Notes under the pieces: model-generated
Database searches by the model: none
Seen by the model: only the letters and a program-made list of their open reading frames with translations
Told to the model about the DNA's origin: nothing
Part shown: in pieces, positions 8,852 to 18,700 of the stretch
Layout of the letters: every line of letters starts with the position of its first letter
Numbering within the stretch: the first letter of the stretch is position 1
Source of the DNA: Oligoflexia bacterium
Lineage (GTDB): Bacteria > Bdellovibrionota_C > UBA2361 > JBGSMV01
Length of the DNA stretch: 64,000 nt
Reading direction: 5' to 3'
NCBI GenBank assembly: GCA_019694515.1
Contig: JAIBBU010000004.1
Span: 62,001-126,000, forward strand
Program-made: the position numbers and the translations under genes

Positions 8852-9670
8852 CTACTTTTTTGCTGCCCGAACAGCCTCAAACTCCAGCGCCTGGTGTGCT
8901 AAATCCTGCAGCGCCTGAGGAACGGTCCGAACGGTGCGCTTATTCTTTTCCTGAAAGAGGTAGTTTTGAAAAAGATCGATCAATACCCCTGATGCAAAGG
9001 TAAACACATACAGCGCAACATTATTGGTGGTAATCCCTACGACGAAGGCACCCCAAAATCCGGCCAGACTGGGGAGACCGACCATCTTATTCTTTTCTTC
9101 CGGGGGCATTTCCAACCTGTTTTCTGCCAGCTGCGTTAGAAGCGCTCGGGCTCGCGGATGGGGAATTAGTCTTAGCGCCTCAATCACCCGCTCCGTAGTA
9201 AACTCATGCTTTTGATAGGCGTATTCGTCCTGGAGCGATTTTGTGATTCTGGAAAGTAGCGCCTCCGGTGGCGAGACGGCCAGGACAGGCGCTAGATTAG
9301 GCACCTCGGCGCCTAAAATGGTCTGAATCATTTGGTTTGCGATTCCATGATCGCGAATATCCGCAATCTTGTTAATGACCGCTACAATTCTGTCGCATGG
9401 TTCGCCCCGCGCCAATCTCAACTGCAGCTCCTCGATTGCCGCTCTTTGGATGCGAGGCTCGGCACTAAAGGGTGAAAGTGCCTCATAAGCCATGCTGCGG
9501 GCGGCCTCGCTCTGAAGAGCTGCAATCTGGTTCTGCTTTAGCGCCGAAAGTAGCCAATCTCTTGCCAGGGGCTCAGACATGACACCAAGGATCACCTTGA
9601 GGTGCTCTTGGGGGTCTCCCTGATTTTGCGAAAGAAGTTCGGCGTGCCGCATCCAGTTAAGATCGGTCAT
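8852..9670 (-). CDS. Helical-repeat protein with C-terminal membrane segments, hypothetical
   Basis: I place the start at 9670 (MTDLNWMRHAELL) because of a GAAGAAG stretch upstream, but the frame is open to an ATG at 9757. The product is about 272 residues. Residues 20-190 are amphipathic helices in HEAT-like succession, and a hydrophobic stretch (LAGFWGAFVVGITTNNVALYVFTFASGVLI) near the C-terminus probably spans the membrane twice. It has the same general plan as the protein at 32921, helical repeats then a membrane segment, though without obvious sequence identity. It converges with hipA. The function is unknown. Confidence 0.6.
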   Translation of the reverse strand: MTDLNWMRHAELLSQNQGDPQEHLKVILGVMSEPLARDWLLSALKQNQIAALQSEAARSMAYEALSPFSAEPRIQRAAIEELQLRLARGEPCDRIVAVINKIADIRDHGIANQMIQTILGAEVPNLAPVLAVSPPEALLSRITKSLQDEYAYQKHEFTTERVIEALRLIPHPRARALLTQLAENRLEMPPEEKNKMVGLPSLAGFWGAFVVGITTNNVALYVFTFASGVLIDLFQNYLFQEKNKRTVRTVPQALQDLAHQALEFEAVRAAKK

Positions 9671-10050
9671 AGTAGCTTCTTCAGCTTCCTGTGCGCTTAT
9701 AAAAGGCGACGGGTTCGGCTGTTTGTGGGTCAATGCGAGTTGAGGAGTTATTGTCATGTTACGGCTTTCGATGTTCCATGGTTATGACATGCAACCGCCA
9801 CAGTGTAGGGGGCGCGGGTGGAGGGCTGCACACCTTTGAGGCCGTGGCGAATAGTTGAGGCACGGGGACAGTTTTTGATGATTTCAATAGCTTGAGATTT
9901 GCGATCGTTCGCTTAAGCACGGAATTGTCCCCGCACAAATTTCTTTTCCTCGTTAATCACTAGTAAACTTTTAAAGTAAAGGCATTATTTGCCGGAACCT
10001 CAGGCGAGAGCCGTGTTAAGAATTGCTCCGATTGTCCCGAGAATTAAAGC
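9671..10050. other. Intergenic stretch before the chemoreceptor gene
   Basis: No gene is visible except the possible N-terminal extension of the 8852 gene up to 9757. The stretch holds an imperfect inverted repeat of the GGGGACAGT type at 9863-9933, described separately. Confidence 0.5.
9863..9933. repeat. GGGGACAGT inverted repeat pair
   Basis: CGGGGACAGTT at 9863-9873 pairs with AATTGTCCCCG at 9923-9933 (10 of 11 bp plus one wobble), 49 bp apart. The same core recurs at 23775-23783 and 23937-23947, and in a weaker form at 23155-23166. Such motifs are commonly seen beside REP-type palindromes and RAYT genes. Confidence 0.5.
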
Positions 10051-11709
10051 ATGGTCGGTAAATGTATACAGGCGCGACTAAATGCGCTTTTTCTTTTTTT
10101 TGGCTTGCTGTTTCTGGTTGCAAGCTTTGGTTTTCAACAATTCGAAGCGGCGCGTGCGCGCGAAGTACTTCAGCGAGAAACAGCGGCATTTTTGGCTAAC
10201 ACCGAAAAGCTCTTCAACAGCATACTCGAGATAGAAAGTGTCTCCCTCAATGCGCTGAGCGATAGCTTCGCTTATTGGGATGAGGTCGTTACCTTCATTG
10301 AAAAAAACGACATCGAATGGGCCGCAAATAATCTGGATTCAGGGTTCTCGACGTTTCAAGCCCAAGCAATGTGGGTGTACGATCTTAAAGGGAACATCGT
10401 CTACTATTCTGACACCTTCGAAGATCACGATCTGGAGAACGTAGCGCCGCCGGGAGAGATTGTAATTGAATGGGAAAACTCACTTGCGACGAAACACGCC
10501 TTTGCATCGACCCCATACGGACCCCTGGAATTTGTAGGATTCCCCGTACAAAATACGGCCGATCCAACCCGCAAATCGCCGGCAAAAGGCTATCTGATTT
10601 CGGGCAGGTTGTGGGATCAGAGCTACTCCGAGAAGCTGCAATCCCTCACCGGGACGACTATTAGCACCAATCTGGGAGATTCAGCGTCTGGCGCTGACTT
10701 TACCGTGCCCCTTAAAAATTATCAGGGTGAAACAGTATACACCCTGGGGATCAAGAGCACCGCGACTTCCCAAACTGCTCCGGATAGCGGATGGAAGCAG
10801 TCTGCAATTTCCTTTGCTTTTATTCTCCTTTTATTTGGCACGCTTCACATCTTGCTGCGGCGATGGGTTACAGTTCCCCTTCGTTCCCTAGCCGGAGAAC
10901 TCTCCGAACAGGTAGCACTCATTTCTTCCGTCGCCTCTGAGCTGGACCACAGCAGCGAGTCGCTCGCACACGGCACGAGTAATCAAACCGAGAGTGTGCA
11001 GCGCACCTCGGCGGCAGTGGAAGAGATCTCGGCGGGATCGCTTGAAACTGCCGATCACGCCGGAGTCACGGTCTCAGCCATGACCAACCTGCAAAAGATT
11101 TCGGAGGATGGGTACTCCACTGTTCAACTGATGTCCGATACGATCGGGCGCATCAAGAGCGCTGCCTCTGAAGCGGAACAAATCATAAAGACTATCGATG
11201 AAATTGCCTTTCAAACCAATCTACTTGCGTTAAATGCCGCAGTGGAAGCCGCACGGGCCGGCGATTCCGGAAAAGGTTTTGCGGTCGTAGCGGAGGAAGT
11301 CAGAGGCCTTGCTAGACGCTCGGCTGAAGCAGCTAAGACCACTACCGAGAAGCTTTCTCGTGCCCGCGAACAGACTGAGGAGGGTGCCTCCGTCGTGCAG
11401 GGCGTGCATGAGGTTTTTGTCCGCATCGGAAATGAGGCGCGGCACGTCACCGAACTAATCGAGCGCATTTCTAATGCCTCGAAGGAACAGAGCCTCGGAT
11501 TAAAAGAGATTAGCAATGCCGTAGTCACGATTGATCAGGTGACAACCCAAACCAGCTCAATTGCACAAAGTGCTTCGAAGGCCTCGGCGACCCTAAATGA
11601 CGAGGCAGCAGAACTGCATCACATAGCAACTGCATTTCGTGAATTGGTTGGGCAACAGAGCGCAGCTGCTCCTGTACCTGAACCAGAACACACTTCAACC
11701 GGGTGCTAG
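10051..11709 (+). CDS. Methyl-accepting chemotaxis protein with CHASE4-like sensor
   Basis: The product is 552 residues. A first membrane helix (about 10-27) is followed by a periplasmic domain of about 215 residues resembling CHASE4 ([18 protein letters not shown], then [16 protein letters not shown]). The second membrane helix lies near residue 250 ([18 protein letters not shown]). The cytoplasmic part is a methyl-accepting coiled coil whose hairpin tip is intact at about 383-405 ([20 protein letters not shown]). It would transmit ligand binding to CheA/CheW. The link after the second helix is short and a complete HAMP domain is not evident. There is no C-terminal CheR-binding pentapeptide. 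No other chemotaxis genes are nearby. Confidence 0.9.
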   Translation: MVGKCIQARLNALFLFFGLLFLVASFGFQQFEAARAREVLQRETAAFLANTEKLFNSILEIESVSLNALSDSFAYWDEVVTFIEKNDIEWAANNLDSGFSTFQAQAMWVYDLKGNIVYYSDTFEDHDLENVAPPGEIVIEWENSLATKHAFASTPYGPLEFVGFPVQNTADPTRKSPAKGYLISGRLWDQSYSEKLQSLTGTTISTNLGDSASGADFTVPLKNYQGETVYTLGIKSTATSQTAPDSGWKQSAISFAFILLLFGTLHILLRRWVTVPLRSLAGELSEQVALISSVASELDHSSESLAHGTSNQTESVQRTSAAVEEISAGSLETADHAGVTVSAMTNLQKISEDGYSTVQLMSDTIGRIKSAASEAEQIIKTIDEIAFQTNLLALNAAVEAARAGDSGKGFAVVAEEVRGLARRSAEAAKTTTEKLSRAREQTEEGASVVQGVHEVFVRIGNEARHVTELIERISNASKEQSLGLKEISNAVVTIDQVTTQTSSIAQSASKASATLNDEAAELHHIATAFRELVGQQSAAAPVPEPEHTSTGC

Positions 11710-11816
11710 GTCTAAGCGGTTAGGTTGACAGCTGGACCATGCAAACGCGCAGTCGTGTTTAAAGTGGCGCCCTTCTTGCAGATTGGAACGACCAAAGACA
11801 AAGCTCGGGAGTTCAA

Positions 11817-14216
11817 ATGGGAAGATATAGAATATATCTCTGTAACTGTTATGTATTTTTGGCTAGTATCGCTTTTGTGTCGTTCGCGCATGCGCAATCG
11901 ACTGGTCCACAATGCCCTGAACTCTCAGACAGCTGGGAAGTTACCATTACTTCCTTACCCTACACCATTAATGACAGTGGGACCCAGCAAGGGAAGAAGA
12001 TCTACTACTTGCCAAGCACCGTTACCGGTACCGGAGCTATCACCATCGCTAAGGATAATGTCAAATTAATCGGCCCGGGGCGGGACGCCGCTCTCACAAT
12101 TCCCGGCATTGACCTCTACGATCGACGCTGCGTGACACTCAAAAACCTACATCTCTCTGGCGGCGTAGGCATTCGCGGCGGCGGACACCACCGACTATTA
12201 CATAGCCGTGTTACCGGCGGTGCATTCTCGATCATGTATGCCTCTGCTTACAATTTGATCGAAGATAATATTTTTGAACCACCCGAGAATAGTACTCAAC
12301 CGATCGATCTCTCGGGATACTCGCATCACAACAAAATTGCGCTGAATCAGATGTCCAAGACCGAGACATCAGCAAACCTGGGTCAGGATCGTTGGCTTCA
12401 CCTCGCCGACACTTCGGACAACGAGTTCGAAAACAACAATTTTGAGATCCTAAATAATTACGGCAGCTCCGAAGTGTTCATGGCGATGTACACCGTGCAA
12501 AGAACCATATTCCGCAAAAACATATTACGCAACATGTGCACTGGCGCGGTACACGGCTACGGAATCATGCAACGCGACATGAGCACGAACAATCTTTTCG
12601 ATTCTAACCGCATCGAGTCCAGCAATGAATGCGCGACTCTTACCTTCATTTCCGGAAGTCAGCAGGGCACGGTCACTGACAATATGTATAGAAACAATCG
12701 CATCATCAAGACCGGGCCTCCTGATCCAGCAATTTGGATGCAAAATTCTGGACAGATTAATTCTATTATTGGGAATGTAATTTATTCGAACAGCAACATC
12801 GCCGCAGATCTTCCTGATGTGATAAACTATAAGCGCTTGAATTTTTCCGGGAATACCGTTTACTCCGGGGGCGCTCAAGCAGTAAATGGCCCCCCTAACG
12901 GCTCCAGCAATGGAGATTGGCTGGCAAAGAATAATATATTTGCGGGTGCGACTGCTTCGAATTACGGAAGTTTTAGCGCGCCAATACCGCCGAATCTGAT
13001 CGGCAACACTTCACTGCCACTGTTTACAAACGCGGCGGGCCTTGATTTTTCTCTGGCGAGCGGCAGTCCGGCGCTTGGCGCTGGTGAGAACGGCAGCAAC
13101 CTGGGAGCAGACCGCTCAGTGGCACACTCGGCCCAACCGAGCCCCCTCGACATCGTACCGCCGAGCATACCTGCCAACGTGACAGTGACTCCGCTCGTGG
13201 CTTACATACCGATCGGAGTCACAGGGTATAACGCCACCAACGGTTCGGTTACCCTGAAATGGGATCTGGCCCAGCATGTTAAGGTCGCGTGGGACCCGTC
13301 AACGGATAACGTAGGAGGTAGAGTTGTAGCGTATCGCGTCAGCCGTACCAATCTCTTTTCACGAAAGGTCGAGTATCTTGCCGAATCAGCCGGCAGTTAT
13401 TATTGGAACTCCAGCGCCGCATCGATGGTTTTTGCCGAAAATTCATTCGTCGATTGGGCACCAATGGGAGATTCGTACGTCTACCAGGTGCAGGCCATTG
13501 ATGCGGCGGGCAATCTTTCCGCCCAGTCGGGGGCACGGCAAATTACATTAGCTCCATCGTCCAGTGTTTCAGGAATTACCTATCGTGTGGCGCGCAAATT
13601 TCAGGAGTGCCCTCGTTCGAACCCCCAGTACCCAAATTGCATTCCGACGATTGTGCATGACTGGGAGCACGTGGTGGATACTACCAGCCGCACGATCAAC
13701 GACACTGTCTCTACATATGTGAGCGCCACTGACCCGGGAACGATGAGCGCGCTTAAGTACCACGTTTCCGCGATGTATACGAGCAGCCGGGAAGGGTTAA
13801 ACTCTTTGGAATCACGAGAAGTTCTCTTGAAATGGGGCCCAGGGGTGGATCCTTACCCGCCGGGACCTACCCTTACTCCAAGAAACCTAAGCTCGCAGAG
13901 CGTTCGTGCAACTCAGATTGACCTCGCTTGGGAAGCAATCGGATCCTATCCTTCCGGAAGTCCGACGGAAGATGTGGCGCGTTACAGGCTCTATCGATCT
14001 ACTGCGGGAGGCCCAGAGACCTTGGTGAAAGAGCTTGTCTTCCCAAGCACGACCGATAGCGGCCTGAGCCCGAACACCACCTATACCTATAAGATTAGCT
14101 CCGTGGGGATCGACAATCGCGAATCCGCAAAGTCCGCCGGTTTAACGGTTACCACACCGGATGGTACCGCCGACACGATCGCACCTTTGGCGCCATCGAA
14201 TTTGGGACTGCATTAA
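11817..14216 (+). CDS. Secreted right-handed beta-helix protein with FN3 domains
   Basis: The product is 799 residues with a signal peptide ending FAHAQ. Residues about 50-400 have the Asn-rich short-strand pattern of a parallel beta-helix (NNNFEILNN, FRKNILRN, MYRNNRI, NFSGNTVY), as in polysaccharide lyases and surface adhesins. Residues about 430-790 carry FN3-like domains (VAWDPSTDNVGGRVVAYRV; IDLAWEAIGSYPSG). It stops abruptly at IAPLAPSNLGLH, where a further FN3 domain would normally begin. The mannosidase gene that follows ends almost identically. A carbohydrate-related extracellular role is likely given this neighbour, but the catalytic class is unknown. Confidence 0.75.
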   Translation: MGRYRIYLCNCYVFLASIAFVSFAHAQSTGPQCPELSDSWEVTITSLPYTINDSGTQQGKKIYYLPSTVTGTGAITIAKDNVKLIGPGRDAALTIPGIDLYDRRCVTLKNLHLSGGVGIRGGGHHRLLHSRVTGGAFSIMYASAYNLIEDNIFEPPENSTQPIDLSGYSHHNKIALNQMSKTETSANLGQDRWLHLADTSDNEFENNNFEILNNYGSSEVFMAMYTVQRTIFRKNILRNMCTGAVHGYGIMQRDMSTNNLFDSNRIESSNECATLTFISGSQQGTVTDNMYRNNRIIKTGPPDPAIWMQNSGQINSIIGNVIYSNSNIAADLPDVINYKRLNFSGNTVYSGGAQAVNGPPNGSSNGDWLAKNNIFAGATASNYGSFSAPIPPNLIGNTSLPLFTNAAGLDFSLASGSPALGAGENGSNLGADRSVAHSAQPSPLDIVPPSIPANVTVTPLVAYIPIGVTGYNATNGSVTLKWDLAQHVKVAWDPSTDNVGGRVVAYRVSRTNLFSRKVEYLAESAGSYYWNSSAASMVFAENSFVDWAPMGDSYVYQVQAIDAAGNLSAQSGARQITLAPSSSVSGITYRVARKFQECPRSNPQYPNCIPTIVHDWEHVVDTTSRTINDTVSTYVSATDPGTMSALKYHVSAMYTSSREGLNSLESREVLLKWGPGVDPYPPGPTLTPRNLSSQSVRATQIDLAWEAIGSYPSGSPTEDVARYRLYRSTAGGPETLVKELVFPSTTDSGLSPNTTYTYKISSVGIDNRESAKSAGLTVTTPDGTADTIAPLAPSNLGLH

Positions 14217-14438
14217 GTGCTTGAGCCCCTTGATATCTGTACCACCACCCATATATGCAGCCCTTGATCAATGAGGGATTGTGGGGTCTAGGGTGTGGGT
14301 GGCATTGGAATGGCCGAATTAGCTGCGCCAAGTGCCCTTGGGACGGGCCGGCGATTGGAGGAATCTCGGAAGATTCGCATTGAATCTAAATCGTGGCAAA
14401 TAACGTTATTTTTAGGGTTGTAATCCCGGTGACACGCA

Positions 14439-17147
14439 ATGAATAGATCTTCAAATTGGCTCGTACTCCTCATTCTTAGTATCTGGTGCGTTACGCTTCC
14501 CTCCGCCGCTGCCCAGCAAAAGCGCATCTATATCGCCAACGATGACCACACGGATTACATGTGGACTGGCAATGAGGCCAACTATCAAACTTGGTTCATT
14601 GAGACACTTCAGTACTACATGAATCAGATAGATTCCACCGCCACCGAACCAAATCTTGATGCACGTTCCAAGTACAATGTTGATGGAAGTTTCTGGATGT
14701 GGGTCTATGAGCACCCGATGCCGGCCCCGGCCCTCCAACCAAGCCGCACGATTGATACCTTAATGAACAGCTATGTGCGAACCGGCAAGATCACTATGCC
14801 CCTCAACACTTTGATCTTACTTTACGGGGCGATGCCCGCCGAAGCTGTACTTAGGAGCATGTATTACGCAGGCCAACTCGAGCGACGTTATTCGACTCGC
14901 TTTTCTTTGGTTGTTCCCCAGGAAAATCAGACGATGCCCGGAGGCGTCGCGGCACTTTGGGCCGGCTCGGGGGCGGAGTTCGGATGGAAAGGAATCTGCA
15001 ACTGCGCATCCAGGATCAATGCAGCTACCCGACCACGTGAAATCTATTACCAACGTGGTCCGGACGGCTCAAATATCTTGCTCAAATGGAACGGCCGTCA
15101 CAATGACGGGACGCAAAATCCAGACTACAGCCTAGGCGGCTACTTAGAGGCTGCTTACGACTCTCGCATAACCCCTCACCCCGGGCTACAAGCTCAGTAT
15201 TTGTTCAACAATACAGGCGCTGGAAGTAGCTGGTGGCCATGGACCATCTCGGCTGCCTTCGGTGCTGGCGGAGATAGCGATAAGACTCTAACCACAGCCT
15301 TTGTGGACGCTGCCCGTGCTAACACTCTGAACGCTCGCGTAATAGTCTCCAACGAAGTTGATTTCTTTCAGGATTTCAAAAGCACATATGGTGCTGTTAC
15401 CTCGGGAACGCTGCAGATCCCGACTTACTCCGGGAGTTTCGGCAACGAATGGGACCTATACGTAGCCTCGATGGGTGAGTTGGCTGCCAATTTCAAGCGC
15501 AACATTGAAAAACTAAGAAGCGCAGAAGCTTTGGCCGCTATCGCCTCCCTAAACAATCCGAGCTTCATGAATAGCAGAACAGCCGCCCGCGACAAGGCCT
15601 TTATCGATGCCGGTCTGTTTTATGAGCATGATTGGACGGCTGATAGTGGAATAGTATCCAGAGACGCGCGGGCTCAGTGGCAGCGGCGGATACATGATGA
15701 GTTTGCGGGTTATGTCAGCCAACTTCAGAGTGACGCACTTAGTGTGGTCGGATCTCAGATCGCGTCGCCAGCCTCGGTCACGCGCTTTGCGGTGTTTAAC
15801 CCTCTGTCTTGGTCCCGCTCGGATTTCGCCGATTTGTCGTTCACTCCAAGCGGTGCGTTTCACGTGGTCGACCTTGCGACCGGCAGTGAGGTGCCAAGTC
15901 AATTAATCACCAGCGGTAGTAGCACCTTCATTCGAATTCTCGCAGCAAATCTACCATCGGTTGGTTACCGAGTGTATGAGGTGCGATCGGGAAGCGGCAC
16001 GACCTTTCCAGCCTCCGCGAGTGTCAATGGAGCAACGATCGATAATGGGATTTATGGTGTTACCTTGGCCGTCGACGGAAGCATCAGCAGCATCGTAAAT
16101 CATAGAGACGCTGACCGTCACCTTGAGATGCTGGGTCAAAAAATTCACAGCCTTGGATCTGGAAACGGAAGCGTGACGGTTGAAAGCAGCGGGCCAGTCT
16201 CCACAACGTTGCTGGTGAATGCCGGAGGGAACCCAGCGCACCAAACCAGAGTCACGCTATATACGGGAGTAGAGAGGGTCGACATCGAAGGCCTAATTAC
16301 CCAGAATTTTGGAGGAGCGAGCACCTACACTGTCGCATATGACTCCAAGTTCAACTTAACCAATCCAATTATTCGACATGAGGAGGTGGGCAGTATCGCT
16401 CGTGTCGGGCGGCTCAATTCCGCACACCCGCAGGATCAGAATCCCGGCGACTACGCCAATGAAAACTCTAGAACGGATTACCTTACGTTTAACCATTTTG
16501 TTGATTTGTCGGAGGCTACGCGCGGCATTACCGTTTCGAATTGGGATAGTCAATTCTACAAGGCCGGAAACAGCTCTTTTACGACTCTTGATGAAACCAC
16601 CGCCCAGATCAAAGCGGTGGTAGGCATGCAACCAGATGGAACAGCCTTAGGAATTATGAACCAGGGCGGTGATTCACGTTTCTTAAACCGTTATGCGATT
16701 TATGCGCACGGCGCGTACGATCAAGCGGCCGCGATGCGCTTCTCCATGCAGCATCAGAATCCACTAGTATCGGTGCGAGTTACGGGAAGTGTTTCTAGTC
16801 CGCTACCTGCCGCAAACTGGTCCCTGCTGAGTATCAATTCTCCGGACATTCTCCTATGGGCGTTAAAACCGCCCGAAGACGGAATCGGCTCCGGAATTGT
16901 TGCGCGTGTTTGGAACCTGGCTGAAAGCACCCGTGCCTTGCAACTCTCATTGCCTCCGTATGGGATAACTCAGGCAAAACGTACTACTCATATCGAGACT
17001 GAGTTGGGCGCTGCGACTTTAAGCGCCGGTGCGCTGACAGACCAACTTGCGCGGCAACAAATGCGAACTTACAAGCTGCTGCCCGGGACGGCTGGACCGA
17101 TCGATATCACCGCGCCGAGCCAGCCGCAAAATTTAGCATTACACTAA
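14439..17147 (+). CDS. Secreted GH38-like alpha-mannosidase family protein
   Basis: The product is 902 residues with a signal peptide (cleavage near AAAQQ). The N-terminal 430 residues follow the GH38 plan: metal-site HTD in NDDHTDYMW (about 37-42), NVDGSFWMWVYEH, a GRIE-like segment, and the later metal histidine in YEHDWTADSG (about 395-405). The rest is the mannosidase beta region (FAVFNPLSWSRSDFADL and onward). Where GH38 enzymes carry the zinc-binding nucleophile Asp, this protein reads PQENQTMPGG (about 159-168), so activity is uncertain. The C-terminus DITAPSQPQNLALH matches that of the upstream beta-helix protein. The pair may act together on an extracellular glycan. Confidence 0.75.
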   Translation: MNRSSNWLVLLILSIWCVTLPSAAAQQKRIYIANDDHTDYMWTGNEANYQTWFIETLQYYMNQIDSTATEPNLDARSKYNVDGSFWMWVYEHPMPAPALQPSRTIDTLMNSYVRTGKITMPLNTLILLYGAMPAEAVLRSMYYAGQLERRYSTRFSLVVPQENQTMPGGVAALWAGSGAEFGWKGICNCASRINAATRPREIYYQRGPDGSNILLKWNGRHNDGTQNPDYSLGGYLEAAYDSRITPHPGLQAQYLFNNTGAGSSWWPWTISAAFGAGGDSDKTLTTAFVDAARANTLNARVIVSNEVDFFQDFKSTYGAVTSGTLQIPTYSGSFGNEWDLYVASMGELAANFKRNIEKLRSAEALAAIASLNNPSFMNSRTAARDKAFIDAGLFYEHDWTADSGIVSRDARAQWQRRIHDEFAGYVSQLQSDALSVVGSQIASPASVTRFAVFNPLSWSRSDFADLSFTPSGAFHVVDLATGSEVPSQLITSGSSTFIRILAANLPSVGYRVYEVRSGSGTTFPASASVNGATIDNGIYGVTLAVDGSISSIVNHRDADRHLEMLGQKIHSLGSGNGSVTVESSGPVSTTLLVNAGGNPAHQTRVTLYTGVERVDIEGLITQNFGGASTYTVAYDSKFNLTNPIIRHEEVGSIARVGRLNSAHPQDQNPGDYANENSRTDYLTFNHFVDLSEATRGITVSNWDSQFYKAGNSSFTTLDETTAQIKAVVGMQPDGTALGIMNQGGDSRFLNRYAIYAHGAYDQAAAMRFSMQHQNPLVSVRVTGSVSSPLPAANWSLLSINSPDILLWALKPPEDGIGSGIVARVWNLAESTRALQLSLPPYGITQAKRTTHIETELGAATLSAGALTDQLARQQMRTYKLLPGTAGPIDITAPSQPQNLALH

Positions 17148-17297
17148 GCAGTTCAGATCGGCGTTTCGAGCCGAGCAGCTTCTATTTCGTGCGGGGGCGC
17201 ATATCAAGCAGCGCCTTACAGATCAGAACAGATGAAGATCAAATCTCGCACTATAGATAGATCGTGGTGTTCTCAGGAACAGAACTGTCCACCTATT

Positions 17298-18539
17298 TCA
17301 AGTTACTCGCTCACAGGCAGCGTTGTGGAGCGTAAAAAGCGCGCGGTTCTCGGCCAGCGCAAGCTCAATTGCCTCCGCCAGTTCCATGCCTATGTCCATC
17401 CCGTACTTATCCCAGAGCGATTCAAAAACTACCCGTTGTTCGGAGGAAAGAAAGTCTTCCCTAACGAGTTTAAAGACTTTGGCAAGGCCGAGAATCTTAA
17501 TGTAATTGATTTTCTGCAGGTGCGATCCCATGCATTTATAGGTATCCTCAACTTCCGAGGTGGGATAATTCGCGGCAATTAGCTGCAGGAGCAGCGATTC
17601 ACGAGAACCGATCGTTTGTCTATACTCCTCTAAAAAACTGACAATTGGGAAGCCCAGGGTATGAAGATCGGTCGGATGCTCATACGTCGCGATCTCCAGT
17701 ATTGAGTCGAAATTGAGAGGCGCGGGGTCGAGGGCATCTATATGCTGAACCTCAAGTCTTGTCTCACGGGCTCTGCAGAACCTTCGGTCAATCAGCCGTG
17801 CCTCAGCAGAGGACTTCACAGCTCGGCAGAATTGGAAGAGATCTTCGATTCTTTGAGTGCCATCGAGCAGACTAATCGGAGCGAAGTAGTTGAAGCGAGC
17901 ATGCGGGACCCTCCCCTCCCACGGATAGCGTTGGAGATTGCCCTTGATCGGGGACAGAGTGCCCACAACACTGAGCGCAAATTCGTCCGGTAAAGCTTCC
18001 GAAAGCAGCTGGTGCGAGGCTAGCGCTCCGAATAATGCTATTTCGGTTGAGGCATATGGACCAGCAAGCAGATGTCCAAGTTCATGCAGGTAGGTACTGG
18101 AGTTGATCATGCCTCCGTTCCAGCTATTGAAAACACCTAGCTTCAGAGAGTTGGTGTTTTGAATGCTGCTGGATGCTAGGAAAGCTGCCGACTCTGATTT
18201 TATTTCTAGTTTGATACCCTTAAGCAGTGCGCCCGTCCCGAGGCCCACTAGTCTAGACCGAGACATTTCGTATAACGCTGCAATCTGGTTTAGAGTGACT
18301 TTAATCCGCGAAGGAATACGTGAGGCACGGCGTCTGCAGACATCTCCCAGGCGATCGAGTGACCCAAGATTGATAAATCGGAGCGATTTAAGATTGGCTG
18401 CTTGACACAGGTTGTTGACGCGGTTCCCGGTACTCTGTTTTCGGGCAGCAGCTTCGGCGACTGCGGTCACTGCGAATAGCATCGCCAGGAGGGCCAAGGC
18501 CCCTATAACGTTTGATCTGCTAACAAGAGTCATCCGCAC
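17298..18539 (-). CDS. Secreted zincin-type metalloprotease-like protein
   Basis: The product is 413 residues with a signal peptide (hydrophobic stretch ALALLAMLFAVTAVAEAAA). An HExxH zinc site lies at about residues 151-155 (STYLHELGHLLAG). A candidate third ligand is the acidic residue in EALPDEFAL, about 30 residues later, which would make it gluzincin-like. The remainder has Cys pairs consistent with export and a helical C-terminus. I cannot assign it to a named peptidase family. It converges with the mannosidase gene across 150 bp. It could be a periplasmic or extracellular peptidase; activity is inferred from the motif alone. Confidence 0.65.
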   Translation of the reverse strand: MRMTLVSRSNVIGALALLAMLFAVTAVAEAAARKQSTGNRVNNLCQAANLKSLRFINLGSLDRLGDVCRRRASRIPSRIKVTLNQIAALYEMSRSRLVGLGTGALLKGIKLEIKSESAAFLASSSIQNTNSLKLGVFNSWNGGMINSSTYLHELGHLLAGPYASTEIALFGALASHQLLSEALPDEFALSVVGTLSPIKGNLQRYPWEGRVPHARFNYFAPISLLDGTQRIEDLFQFCRAVKSSAEARLIDRRFCRARETRLEVQHIDALDPAPLNFDSILEIATYEHPTDLHTLGFPIVSFLEEYRQTIGSRESLLLQLIAANYPTSEVEDTYKCMGSHLQKINYIKILGLAKVFKLVREDFLSSEQRVVFESLWDKYGMDIGMELAEAIELALAENRALFTLHNAACERVT

Positions 18540-18679
18540 CGTTAAACGCAGTAGTTTCGCCGTTCGTATAGGTTGTGGACGAGCGTCGACAGCATGTGCC
18601 TTTAAGGGTGGGTAGAGAACAGCGCTGCGCTATAACAAGAGCCCCGGAAGATTGAAGTCTTCATCCCTCGGGCAGTGGC

Positions 18680-18700
18680 GGCACCACCACTATTATTACC
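18680..18700 (+). repeat. Divergent GGTACCACC-type repeat at a gene end
   Basis: A 21-bp segment beginning GGCACCACCACTATTATTAC ends inside the last codons of the minus-strand gene at 18696. A 17/21 match lies at 23710-23730. Both look like diverged members of the GGTACCACCAACACT family. Confidence 0.4.

Noticed and set aside
14163..14178. GGTACCGCCGACACGAT inside the beta-helix gene, similar to the dispersed repeat
   Set aside because: It lies within FN3 coding sequence (DGTADTIAP) and fits the protein family, so it is probably chance.
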